Source: Chara braunii (taxonomy: Eukaryota; Streptophyta; Charophyceae; Charales; Characeae). Taken from it: a stretch of 24,101 nucleotides of DNA. This document shows, one piece after another, positions 9,169-18,789 of the stretch. The notes beneath the pieces were generated by a model that saw nothing but the letters and a program-made list of their open reading frames with translations, searched no databases and was not told the DNA's origin. Within the stretch, counting starts at the first letter, position 1. The number at the start of each line of letters is the position of its first letter. Location: contig BFEA01000669.1 in the NCBI GenBank assembly GCA_003427395.1, forward strand, positions 782,979 to 807,079. Direction: 5' to 3'. Position numbers and translations under genes: made by a program.

Positions 9169-10672
9169 ATGGATCAGAAGTCCGGGGAAACGGCCGAGGC
9201 CTATCAGGCCCGGATGCTGGCTTTGATTACCGAAGCCAAGAAACGGGCGGATGATGTAGCAACGGCAGACAAGGCGACAAAGGATGCCGAGAAGGCACGT
9301 CTGTTGGCAATAGAACAACACCACCAGCACGACGAGGCAGCAACAAAGGCTGCTGATGAAGAACGAAATCAACGACGCGAGAAGATATTCAATGGAGAGC
9401 GACCTTTGCTCACAATGGCAGCAGATTGGTGAGCCGAGGCCGAGAATGGTAAGATGGAAGAGAGTGAAAACAAGATCGTTCTACTCCTCTCCCATTTCAC
9501 GAAACTCCTGGCAACGTGCATTGCACAGCAGGAGGAGATCCACAGCCTCGACGACGTGATTCAGACGCACAATCGGACATTTGATCAAGTCAACAACCGC
9601 CTCCAGCAGCTGCAGCAACAATCCGTCATCGCCCCCCGATGCCAGCTCCTCCAACACCTCCGATCGCCTCCATTCATTGGAGATCGACGTCGGAACCCTC
9701 AAGGACGACGCGCAGCTACAGCAAATTGCCACGCAACGACTGGAGCAGCGGATCTGTGCTGCCGCCGCCACACCGAGCACGTCACAACGTGAGTCGACTC
9801 CGAAGTTCGATGGTCAGGAGATCTTCTGCGACAAAGACAGACCGATTCCGTGGTTCCGCCAATTCGAGCTCAAGTTGCAGCTCCACCACGTTCCGAAGCG
9901 AAGCACCACGCATATTTGTACTACCGATCGGGGGGTGCGTGCCAAGCATGAATGGACAAACTCTTGTCTAAATACGTGATGGTGACCGACTTGCATACCA
10001 AGATCAGCTGGGAAGATATGAAGGCCGCATGGCATAAGAGGTTCCAGATCGAGCCGCCAGAAATGAAAGCAATGGACAAGCTGATTAAGTTCCACCAAAA
10101 CACGCTGCCAAGTAGCGATTGGATCGCCGAGTTCCAACGCTTGATATTCGTGCCATGCGTACCAATGGGCTTTCAAGCCCTGAAACACTACTTCATCTCG
10201 AGATTGTGTCTGGCATTGTCCACGACGCTAACTCAAGTCGTAGACACGCTCACTACAACAGCGGAGCTCTTCGACAAGGCCGCGCAGATCATCGTCACGA
10301 ACACGGAGGCCAATAACCTCTCACTTGCGGCAGGCCCAAGCAGAGAACAATATCGGCCGAAAGTGGCCGTGGTCGCGACGACAATCCCAACCGACCAATA
10401 ATGAGGTCGTATCTGCTAATGAAGGGGACAGATTCGCAGCCGTCCGGGATGGTGGCCGCCCCGGCAGAGGCCGAGGACGCGGCAAGCCAAAGACAAACAC
10501 CACATTGATCCCCAGGCCCGGTGCAACAGCTACAGCCCCATGGACCCACTACGGCCTCTCGGAGCAAGCATACAAGCAACGCATGAGATACTGCTATTGT
10601 CTGTGGTGTAACAACGATCTCCACGATACAGTGGGCTGCCCGTTGAAAGGCAAAGGCAAATCGGTAAACTGA
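9169..10672 (+). pseudogene. gag: Gag polyprotein of retroelement 2 (broken)
   Basis: The start is set at ATG 9169 (MDQKSGETAEAYQARML), followed by an Ala/Lys/Glu-rich helical segment. TGA at 9430 interrupts, but the same frame continues (KIVLLLSHFTKLLATCIAQQ) to about 9640. A frameshift follows, then capsid-like sequence (TPKFDGQEIFCDKDRPIPWF; ISWEDMKAAWHKRFQIEPPE) with a shift near 9900 and a TGA at 9949-9951. Another shift near 10390 leads to a Gly/Arg box (GGRPGRGRGRGK) and a perfect CX2CX4HX4C zinc knuckle (CLWCNNDLHDTVGC), ending at TGA 10670-10672. Gag would package the element RNA; the knuckle looks intact, unlike that of retroelement 1. Confidence 0.88.
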
Positions 10673-10708
10673 GCATCACCGGGAGTGACTCGATGACTCT
10701 CGACGCCT

Positions 10709-11800
10709 TTGGAACCGGTCGCTTCGCGAGTGACCGCCCTTCGTTCCGAGGCACATGTGGAAGTCGATAGTCCTCCGCTTCTATATTCTTATGAGGACTA
10801 TGCTGCCCGGCTCATTCCTACGCTGGGTGCTCATGTTCAAGGACAAGACGTATGTGCGGCATCTTCTCCGTCCGACAGCGATGACTTATCGTCTTCAAGT
10901 GGTTCTTCACGGGATTCGGCGCGCGAGTTCAACATAGAGGTCTTGAACCCGCTCACATCGAAGGATTTCGCATGGCTTCCTCTCCCGACCACGGGCCACT
11001 TGCCGGGACCGCAATGCGTAGTATCATGCGCTCATCTTCATACGTATGTATCCTTCTATGCCCCACCAACTTCGCCGATGGATGACGAAGCTGCGCTGGG
11101 GGACATTCTTGCGTATGTTACCAAGGTGGCCTGCGAGTTTTGCAAGCACCGGTACGATGACAATAACGCACCGCTCCTCTATGTCCGCATCCAAGTTGGG
11201 CAAGCGTCTTGCAGCGCTCTGCTGGACAGCGGCGCGTCTCGCAATTTCATGAGCTAAGCCTTTATGCAAAAGGCTGGCCTTGGCGCACAAGTTCGGAGGA
11301 AGGCAAGCCCGACGGTGATCAAGTTGGCGGATGGAAGGACACAACAACTTATCGACCGTTACATCGAGGTCGTACCGGTGTATTTCGCACCTCGTGCATG
11401 CGAACTGGTGACGTTCGACATTTTGGACACAGACTTCGATATCATTTTGGGAATGCCTTGGCTTGCAAGTGCAGATCACACGGTCAACTTCCACCGACGG
11501 ACTCTTACCGTTCGGGATGCCTTCGGTGCTGAAGTGTCGTGTACTATTCCTCTTCCGCACCCTTCGATCCGGTGCCAAGTGGTGACGACCAAGTCATTCC
11601 GAGCTACTTGCACTTACGAGCAGCCCGACGAGATAGGCCTATGTTTTCTACGGATCGTCGCGGTAGCCGACTCTTCACCCACGTGGTTGCTTGAGGAGTT
11701 CGCCGACATCTTCGAGTCATCTACCGGTGTGGTGCCGGATCGGCCGATCTCTCACGAGATGCCGGTGTTGTGCCGCCGAAAGGTTGCATTTACCGCATGA
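10709..11800 (+). pseudogene. Protease region of retroelement 2 pol
   Basis: One frame runs 10709-11800 with a single in-frame TAA at 11255-11257. An acidic/Ser-rich N-terminal part (SSPSDSDDLSSSSGSSRDS) precedes the retropepsin-like domain. The active-site motif ALLDSGASRNFMS keeps its catalytic Asp, and the second hallmark IILGMPWLASADH is present. The stop falls directly after the active-site loop, so the domain would be cut in two. The tail (FADIFESSTGVVPDRPISHE) is the usual protease-RT linker in this group. A frameshift near 11780 separates it from the RT. The ATG at 10709 may not be the natural start, because pol is usually made as a gag-pol fusion. Confidence 0.88.
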
Positions 11801-12361
11801 GCGAGGAGGAGCTTACAGTCCTCTGCGTGCAACTCGATGACTTGTTGGACAAGGGCTGCATCCGACCTAGTAGCTCCCCATATGGAATGCTAGTTCTCTT
11901 TGTACGAAAGAAGAACAAGGATCTACGATTGTGCATGGAAGCTCAACGCGCAAACTGTCAAGATTGTGGGGCCTCTTTCTCGTATTGACGATCTCCTTGA
12001 GCGATTGGGCGGTGCAAAGTACTTTTCTAAGTTGGATATGAAATCAGGATACCATCAGATTTCAATCCGCCGAATGATCATCGCTATAAATCCGCGTTCA
12101 AGACACGGCACAGACATTTTGAGTGGGTGGTCATGCCTTTTGGCCTCAACAATGCCCCGACGACCTTTCAAGCGACAATGACCAACGAGTTTCTTGCGAT
12201 GTTGGACAGGTTCGTGCTGGTCTACTTAGACGACATTCTCGTCTACAGCCGGACATTGGAGGATCATCTTGAGCACCTTCGATGAGTATTGGAGACGCTC
12301 TGCCGCGCCAAGTACAAAGCCAACCACGACAAGTGCAAATTTGTCCAGCAAGAGTTGAGAT
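11770..12361 (+). pseudogene. Reverse transcriptase of retroelement 2, N-terminal and palm part
   Basis: The RT starts with GCIYRMSEEEL and PSSSPYGMLVLFVRKKNKDL, shifts frame near 11940 and again near 12070. Catalytic motif A SKLDMKSGYHQI keeps its Asp (12035-12037). MPFGLNNAPTTFQ follows, and YLDDILVYSR keeps both catalytic Asp residues (12229-12234). TGA at 12283-12285 interrupts the frame, which continues into the thumb (KANHDKCKFVQQEL) and is then split by the transposon at 12362. The catalytic residues are intact, so decay here is by stops and frameshifts rather than active-site change. Confidence 0.93.
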
Positions 12362-12397
12362 CATACTTGTCGCGCATCGACCCTGTGCGCTGCGCCG

Positions 12398-12411
12398 CGC
12401 ACCTAGGTGCG
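12398..12411. repeat. 14-bp perfect palindrome in the transposon end
   Basis: CGCACCTAGGTGCG is self-complementary and lies in the TGCGC-rich subterminal region of the 12362-13865 insertion. Subterminal repeats of this kind are often transposase contact sites; that role here is inference. Confidence 0.75.
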
Positions 12412-12560
12412 TTGTGCGCGATGCGCAATGCGTTGCGCACAGGGCTGGTGCGGCGAGCGCGGGTGAGCTGGGGGGTGTGCGCTGCGGGGCCGCATATGCA
12501 CCAGGTGCACACAACATATATTTTTTATTTTTTATTTTTATGTTGAACTGAAAGTTGAAA

Positions 12561-13449
12561 CCCCCCCCCCCCCCCCCCCCCCCCCCNNNNNNNNNNNNNN
12601 NNNNNNNNNNNNNNNNNNNNNNNNNNNNNNNNNNNNNNNNNNNNNNNNNNNNNNNNNNNNNNNNNNNNNNNNNNNNNNNNNNNNNNNNNNNNNNNNNNNN
12701 NNNNNNNNNNNNNNNNNNNNNNNNNNNNNNNNNNNNNNNNNNNNNNNNNNNNNNNNNNNNNNNNNNNNNNNNNNNNNNNNNNNNNNNNNNNNNNNNNNNN
12801 NNNNNNNNNNNNNNNNNNNNNNNNNNNNNNNNNNNNNNNNNNNNNNNNNNNNNNNNNNNNNNNNNNNNNNNNNNNNNNNNNNNNNNNNNNNNNNNNNNNN
12901 NNNNNNNNNNNNNNNNNNNNNNNNNNNNNNNNNNNNNNNNNNNNNNNNNNNNNNNNNNNNNNNNNNNNNNNNNNNNNNNNNNNNNNNNNNNNNNNNNNNN
13001 NNNNNNNNNNNNNNNNNNNNNNNNNNNNNNNNNNNNNNNNNNNNNNNNNNNNNNNNNNNNNNNNNNNNNNNNNNNNNNNNNNNNNNNNNNNNNNNNNNNN
13101 NNNNNNNNNNNNNNNNNNNNNNNNNNNNNNNNNNNNNNNNNNNNNNNNNNNNNNNNNNNNNNNNNNNNNNNNNNNNNNNNNNNNNNNNNNNNNNNNNNNN
13201 NNNNNNNNNNNNNNNNNNNNNNNNNNNNNNNNNNNNNNNNNNNNNNNNNNNNNNNNNNNNNNNNNNNNNNNNNNNNNNNNNNNNNNNNNNNNNNNNNNNN
13301 NNNNNNNNNNNNNNNNNNNNNNNNNNNNNNNNNNNNNNNNNNNNNNNNNNNNNNNNNNNNNNNNNNNNNNNNNNNNNNNNNNNNNNNNNNNNNNNNNNNN
13401 NNNNNNNNNNNNNNNNNNNNNNNNNNNNNNNNNNNNNNNNNNNNNNNNN
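12561..13449. other. Poly-C run and assembly gap
   Basis: A 26-base C run (12561-12586) leads straight into 863 N (12587-13449). The poly-C may be a real homopolymer that stopped assembly or an artefact of gap filling. Frames drawn across the N stretch are meaningless. Confidence 0.98.
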
Positions 13450-13506
13450 TTCAAGGCCGCTGCACAAGGATGAAGCGCTTCAATCGAGATATGGTTCATA
13501 TATATT

Positions 13507-13522
13507 AAAAAAAAAAAAAAAA

Positions 13523-13569
<47 letters not shown>
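13507..13569. repeat. Poly-A followed by (GA)n
   Basis: A 17-nt A run (13507-13523) is followed by GA repeats to 13569, inside the DNA transposon and close to the gap. Microsatellite instability here may have contributed to the assembly break. Confidence 0.95.
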
Positions 13570-13570
<1 letters not shown>

Positions 13571-13873
13571 AACTTCAAAAAGCTGGATTACCGGGGAAGC
13601 ACTCTGGATTCGAAACTTCAAAAAACAAACCAACTTCAGCTCGCCCCCTTTTTTTTTCCGAGGCCCCTCGCGGCCTCAAATTGTTGTTGTTGTTTTTTTT
13701 TGGTTCGTCACGCCACATCCCACCCCCGCCCAGAACACCCCTCGGCAACTTTTGTTTTTTTGGTCGATCCCTTATTTTCGGGGTGTGCCGCACCCCGTGC
13801 GTGCGCGTCGTGCGCGATGCGGCGGACGTGCGGGGTGCAGTGCGCCTCGATGCGCCGCAAGTATGGTTGAAAT

Positions 13874-14520
13874 GCTTGGGCCATTTTGTTACACCGAAGG
13901 GGATCAGTCCGTTGTCGGACAAGATTCAAGCCATCCAAGAGTGGTCGGAGCCGCGGAACGTCATGGATGTCCGTTCGTTCCTTGACCTTGTCGGCTACTA
14001 CCAACGTTTTATCAAGGGATACTAGAAGATCGCGGCCCACTTGACCAAGCTTCAATGCGAGGATCGATCGTTCGACTTTGGGGAGGATGCGCGAGAATCA
14101 TTCTTGGTTATCAAAGCCGCATTATTGTCCGCGGAGGTTTTGCGAATCTACGACCTGCTATTGGCAACGTGCGTCACTACAGATGGGTCCGGCTATGGCA
14201 TTGGTGTCGTCCTCGAACAACCCGATGGCGTGGACTGGCACCCGGTCGAGTACTTCAGCAAGAAAGTGCTCGTCGTGCACTCCATTGATGATGCACGCAA
14301 GGAGCTCTTAGCCTTCGTCCACGCGCTCAAGCGGTGGCGGCCTCCTTGGTCGGAGTCAATCCCGATGGGTAACGGACAACAATCCGTTGGTCATCTACAA
14401 GACCCAAGATACCGTCAATAGCACCATCGCCCGTTGGATGGCTTTCATCGACCAATTCAATTTCTTTCCCGATCACATTCCAGGGAAGTCTAACCGTTTT
14501 GCGGATGCTCTTTCACGACG
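13874..14520 (+). pseudogene. RT thumb, connection and RNase H of retroelement 2
   Basis: RT homology resumes with LGHFVTPKGISPLSDKIQ and the connection FLDLVGYYQRFIKGY, which ends at TAG 14023-14025. The same frame continues into RNase H: TTDGSGYGIG (catalytic Asp kept, the following Ala replaced by Gly), HPVEYFSKK and ARKELLAFVHALKRW. A frameshift near 14340 moves the rest (TQDTVNSTIARWMAFIDQFN, then FADALSRRPDH) into the next frame. The transposon plus its duplicated 8 bp total 1512, a multiple of three. This agrees with the frame being the same on both sides, provided the N count is right. Confidence 0.92.
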
Positions 14521-15831
14521 TCCGGATCATTGTACCGCAGTCTATTTGACCTTCGAGATCGACGACGACCTGCGGGACAGCTTCATCCGCAGCTACCAAG
14601 CCGACCCCGAGTTTCGTGACAAGTACGCGAATTGCTCCTCTCCTAATCCGGCGCCTTCTCACTATCGGATCCAAGAGGGGTACTTGCTTGTCCACACGCA
14701 GGGGAAGGACCTTCTTTGCGTACCGAGTGACTCTCACTTGCGTACACGGCTTCTTGGCGAGTTCCACGATGCTCTCGCCACCGGATATTTTGGAGTCAAT
14801 CGAACGATTGGCCGACTTCGTGAGCGTTTTTGGCCCGACCTTCTCGGCGACGTCACACGCCATTGCGAGTCATGCGAGGTTTGCCGACACTGCAAATCCC
14901 GCAACCATCTGATGATCCGTGCGGCGAGTTGCGACCATTATCGGTCCCCTTGCGAGGAGGGGAAACAATTGCCATGGACATTACCGGACCGTTCCCCAAG
15001 CACACGACCGGTGTGGATGAGATTCTCACGGTGGTCGACCGACTCATCAAGTTCGCCATGTTTTTGCCTTGCCGCTATCATGCCAAGGCACCGGAGTTGA
15101 CCGAAGTTCTTTACGCCAGTTGGATTCGGACCAAGGGTTACCCCAAGGAAATCGTATGTGACCACGACACTCGGTTCATGTCCAATTTTTGGTTGGCGCT
15201 CATCAAACGATGGGGCTCATCTCTCAAGCCAAGTTCGGCTCGCCACCCCCAAACCGATGGCCAAACAGAGAGGGCGCATCAGACCGCACAGGTTCTCCTT
15301 CACACTCTCATCCGTCCCGACCAAAAGGATTGGGTTGAGTGGCTGTCGGATGTCGAGTTGGCATACAACTCGTCCATCCACCCGGCTATCAGGATGTCGC
15401 CCTTCGAGTTCGAGCACGGCTCGCCGATCACTTCTCCGTTGGACACAATCATTCCACAAGCGGCCGAGAGCGACAACCATCTTCTCTTCTTGCGTCGGAT
15501 GCAAAAGCTACTTGTCAAGGCACGCAACCAAATGGCTAAGACGCAGCAACGCATAAGCCAACAGACCAATCACCAACGTCTTCCTTGTCCATTCCGCGCA
15601 GGCGATCTCGTTTGGATTTCCGCCGTGGAGTTCAACCTCGAACAAGATATCTCTCGCAAGCTCCTCCCAAAATGGATGGGGCCCTGGCCGATCGTGGCAC
15701 CCGCTGGAGACGCGCCCGAAGGACCTTCCTTCACCATTCAGGTGCCCGCCCACTTGCCCGTCTACCTGGTCTTTCATTGCTCCAAGGTGGCTCTTTACAC
15801 ACCAGCGGAACATGACGATTTTCCGGGGTGA
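14521..15831 (+). pseudogene. Integrase of retroelement 2
   Basis: The zinc-binding N-terminus reads EFHDALATGYFGVNRTIG then SCEVCR. The second His of the HHCC finger is replaced by Tyr (TAT 14786-14788). A frameshift near 14900 leads into the catalytic core, open to 15828: AMDITGPFP (Asp 14977-14979), VCDHDTRFMS (Asp 15160-15162) and DGQTERAHQ (Glu 15268-15270), with 35 residues between the second Asp and the Glu. The C-terminal part shows FRAGDLVWISAVEF and LPKWMGPWPIV, then VYLVFHCSKVALY. TGA at 15829 probably replaces an Arg codon, because homologous-looking sequence continues after it. Confidence 0.95.
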
Positions 15832-16130
15832 CGATCGCAAGACCCACCCCTCTATGGACGGTTTTCGAGAGGTCGGCGACATCATCTCCCAGTGACGCTA
15901 CGACAACAGACCGACTGAATACTTGGTACACTTTGCATACTGCACCCACAAAGCTGACCGTTGGTTGACCCGTGCGGAGGTCCAAGTAACAGCTCCAGAT
16001 GTTCTCGCACGCTACGAACGCAAGATGCAAGGCAAGCCGGTATCTTCGGCTCCACGCCGCATCCGCGTCGAGGTTCCACCTTCAGATCGTCAGCTTCACC
16101 CTCGACCCGGCTTGACTTCATATAAGTTCA
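15832..16130 (+). pseudogene. Chromodomain-like C-terminus of retroelement 2
   Basis: After TGA 15829 and a frameshift, a SMDGFREVGDIISQ segment precedes TGA 15893-15895. The same frame then reads RPTEYLVHFAYCTHKADRW and LTRAEVQVTAPDVLARYE. EYLVHF...ADRWL matches the second half of a chromodomain (the YLVKW...WEP region), as in chromoviral integrase tails. A basic, Pro-rich tail follows (SSAPRRIRVEVPPSDRQ). It would tether the integration complex to chromatin. Confidence 0.8.
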
Positions 16131-16131
16131 T

Positions 16132-16144
16132 AAGGAGGGGGGGG
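16132..16144 (+). other. Polypurine tract
   Basis: AAGGAGGGGGGGG lies directly against the TG of the right LTR. This is the expected primer site for plus-strand DNA synthesis and fixes the LTR start at 16145. Confidence 0.93.
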
Positions 16145-16206
16145 TGTTACATGCTGCGCCTGCAAACGAGGGCCATTTCCAGGCCCTGGGTCGTTTCAGC
16201 GAGAAA

Positions 16207-16298
16207 GCCTGAAAACAAGGGCCTACAGGCCCTGTATCGTTTCAGCCTGAAAGCCTGAAAACAGGGGCCTACAGGCCCTGTGTCGTTTCAACCTAAAA
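16207..16298 (+). repeat. 46-bp tandem repeat in U3
   Basis: Two 46-bp units (16207-16252 and 16253-16298) begin GCCTGAAAACA and contain the palindromic GGGCCTACAGGCCC. Weaker versions flank them on both sides, with GGGCC and GGCCC pairs near 16170, 16310 and 16350. Tandem U3 repeats often act as enhancers in LTR elements. Confidence 0.9.
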
Positions 16299-16500
16299 CA
16301 GGGCCCTCCAGGCCCAGAGTTTTTTCAGCCTGAAACGGAGGGCCATTTTCAGGCCCTCATAAGATGACCTGCCCTGAAACTTAGGCACCAGACCAGGGTT
16401 TTAGCACAGACCATTATGGCCTGTTTTCAAAACAACGTTTGTTTGAACTTCAACACCAGGGTCTGGCACGTTTTGGCATTGGCAAGAGCAGCCTCCTGGA

Positions 16501-16528
16501 CGGGCCAGCACTATATAAGACTGGCCCG
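16501..16528 (+). promoter_or_regulatory. LTR TATA box inside an inverted repeat
   Basis: TATATAA at 16512-16518 sits in the 12-nt loop between perfect 8-bp arms CGGGCCAG (16501-16508) and CTGGCCCG (16521-16528). As the only strong TATA in this U3, it probably sets the start of element transcription about 30 bp downstream. Confidence 0.75.
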
Positions 16529-17499
16529 CCCTGCAGACTCCAGGCAGTTGATAGGAACTTCCCAGGCACTCCACGTGCAGGAGGCAGGAGGCAGTCTTCA
16601 GGATTCGACAGCAGCACTCTGGAGGAGCGCTGCAGTAGTCTTCAGCGCTGGGCGCTAGTAGGAGCTAGAATAGCGTTGGAGAGAGAGAGATGGTTGGCTG
16701 GAGGCCAGGGAGACTTACCTGTGGCGCAATAGCTCCAGCTTCGTCTTCGATGTACCTGCAACAAGGCGCCACCTTCACAGGTTAGTACCGGACTGAGAGA
16801 GAGAGAGAGAGAGTTCTTCTTCTTCCTCTTCTAAGTCCACCATCTCTTCCTCACCCTCTCTCTACCTGACTTCTCAGTATCTGCAGACTATGAGAGAGAG
16901 AGAGATTTGTGACTTTGGGACTTGACAACGTTTGGATCGAACTCGACATTGGGATTTAGACATTTGACGAGGGATTATTTGGGACCTGTACTGAAGTGGT
17001 GTTGGCAACATTCCCATCTTCCCGCTCTTCTTCGTCTGATCCCCTCCTCTTCGTCTGTGTATGGTTTGGACCTGGCTGCATTCTTCCTGTGTGTAGCGCC
17101 AGGCACCTCACACCTCGCAACGATGATGATGTACGTTGTATCTGCATTACAACATTGATTGGATGATCATTGGTATCCTAGCATTCCGCTGCGCTATATT
17201 ATGCTATGTGAGGGAGGTCGGTCCTTGCTCTGGTGGGCACTATTACGGTATTCAACAGTTTGGTACCTCTTCCTCTTCTCACATGACATTGTGTGAAGTA
17301 TAATGGGATGTCATGTCAGTCCCAGTCAAGTCAGGACTCGTATCCAAGTCTCCCACTGCACTACTAAGTGCCATTTTGCATGTATCAGGATGTACACTGC
17401 TTGTTGAGATTTCATTAAACATTGCATTGTCCATTTAGTCCTTTTTATCACTTTGCGGATCCTTGGCTCTACATACATTGCCCAACTGGGCATGTAACA

Positions 17500-18789
17500 G
17501 GAGTCACGTCCCATATTCTGGATCCCTGTACTTAGGAGGGTCCACTCAATCTGGGGTTGTTGGTTCCCTTTTTTAGCCCCATTGAGGACACGACAAGCTC
17601 TGCCAAGCTCTGTTGGGTAATGGTCCCAGTACCGTGCTGTGTATTTTCCGGGTTGTTTGTGACATGATCAAAGGTTTCCTCTCTTTTTCCCAAAAAAAAA
17701 AAAAAGGCTCTTGATTTTCGTGTCTTGTCTTGGTCTGCTTCTCAGGTCTGGAGCCCACAGACATGCGGAAAAGCGTATGGATTGGCGCAGACTCCGCAGA
17801 GGCTTTTTTTTCAGACCCCACAGGCTGCAGGGAGTGGCCAGGAAAACTTTGGGTGGAGGAATAGGGTCATGATGGGAAATTTCAAATTCCTCCATGGCAC
17901 TCCAATTTCCGAAATATTGTGGCAAAAAACATGGTAGCCCCAAGGCTACCCTCTTGATTCTGCCATCCCGTGGTGAAAGGAGGCACAGGGATTGGACGGT
18001 GTGCTGAAAATGAGGAGGCACACTTGCCCGAAAGGGCAAGTCTTCCTGATCTGGTACAATGGCAGTGAAGTCCCTTTTCTCTTGCCCATTCCCAACAGCT
18101 ACGATTTGTGCTGGCGGGTGCTTTCCAGGCGCAAAGATACCGCGAGCCTGTGAGGCCCAGCCCTCAGTCTAGATGCAGACAGGTCATAGGTACTAGGTGT
18201 CTGGTAGGCCCGTGTGCCTTGTGCTAAGGGGTGGACCCCACTGCGGTGCGGCATGAAAAGACGTGTGGCCACAAAAAGCGGGCAAGTTTTTTTGGAAAGA
18301 TGGAAAAGTGTTTTTCCGGGACCCCACCGCGGAGTGCGTTTTACGGTAAAGCGGTATTTGTTTTTCCGTTAAAGGAAAGTTTCGTGGGTGGTGTCCGAAA
18401 AAGGAAAGTTGTTGTTGTCCGGGAGGCCGTGGCTGGACCTCAGGAAATGGCCGTGCCCGTGGATGTGGGTGACGCGGGGCGGCACGTGTGGGACCCGGTG
18501 CGCCACGAAACGGGTTCGAAGGGCTGGGGGGGGGGGGGATTCCGTTGGACCAGGTGTGGAAACCGGCCCTGGTACTACACAGTCGAAGTGACCGTTGGCA
18601 GCCAACCGACACATCTGGGGTTCCTGACGCTGGACAACGGTTGCCCATGAACGGCGACGGTGTTCTCTCGCCCGCATCGCCATCGCCGTTTCCATGTCTT
18701 TGTGATTGAACGTGGGATTTGGTTGTGCACGGTGGTGACAGGGAAGTCGTCAACTTCTTCGGGGTTGTGACGACTGCACGACTTTCGTC
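17500..18789. other. Intergenic region without a recognised gene
   Basis: Long frames exist on the - strand (for example 18193-18972), but their products are Pro/His/Arg-rich with no domain, and the 3' part overlaps the transposase start; I do not call them genes. Visible features are a poly-A run near 17692-17705, a GAAA-loop inverted repeat at 18022-18041, GTAGCCccaaGGCTAC at about 17934-17949 and a 13-base G run at 18526-18538. It may hold the 5' end of the Harbinger-type element, but I could not find its terminal inverted repeat. Confidence 0.5.
18022..18041. other. 8-bp perfect stem with GAAA loop
   Basis: ACTTGCCC and GGGCAAGT are exact complements around the tetraloop GAAA, a GNRA-type loop that is very stable in RNA. 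No poly-T tract or gene end is adjacent, so no terminator role can be claimed. Confidence 0.7.

Larger units (their letters stand above)
12362..13865. mobile_element. Non-autonomous DNA transposon inserted in the RT of retroelement 2
   Basis: The left end CATACTTGTCGCGCATCGA and the inverted right end CATACTTGCGGCGCATCGA agree at 17 of 19 positions, and weaker GC-rich similarity continues for about 20 bp. The flanks are GTTGAGAT (12354-12361) and GTTGAAAT (13866-13873), an 8-bp target duplication with one difference. RT homology stops at the left junction and resumes right after the right one. TGCGC-rich subterminal repeats occur at both ends. The roughly 640 known bases hold no transposase. 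Eight-bp duplications are usual for hAT and P superfamilies, but the terminal bases fit neither consensus well, so the family is left open. Confidence 0.9.
8001..17499 (+). mobile_element. Retroelement 2: decayed Ty3/gypsy chromovirus, LTR to LTR
   Basis: The order is left LTR end (to 8274), primer binding site, leader, gag, protease, RT, RNase H, integrase, chromodomain, polypurine tract, right LTR (16145-17499). The left LTR certainly extends upstream of 8001, but its start was not found. No 5-bp target duplication could be set: GGAGT follows the right LTR and the left flank is undefined. The element is inactive, with stops at 9430, 9949, 11255, 12283, 14023, 15829 and 15893, several frameshifts, a 1504-bp transposon in the RT and a changed integrase zinc ligand. 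Confidence 0.93.
16145..17499 (+). repeat. Right LTR of retroelement 2 (1355 bp)
   Basis: It begins TGTTACATG just after the polypurine tract and ends CATGTAACA, a perfect 9-bp terminal inverted repeat. The U3 part holds degenerate GGGCC/GGCCC-rich repeats (about 16157-16365) and a TATA box at 16512-16518. A GA run occurs at about 16797-16813. The last 280 bp match the left LTR end at 8001-8274; the first 1075 bp have no visible counterpart at the left end. Confidence 0.93.

Noticed and set aside
12525-13508. Long open frames of about 310-324 codons on both strands
   Set aside because: They run through 863 N and a C run; they contain no real sequence.
15217-15569. Minus-strand frames opposite integrase 2
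   Set aside because: They are antisense shadows of a well-supported integrase core.
18022-18041. Intrinsic transcription terminator
   Set aside because: No T tract follows, no gene ends here, and the genome is eukaryotic.
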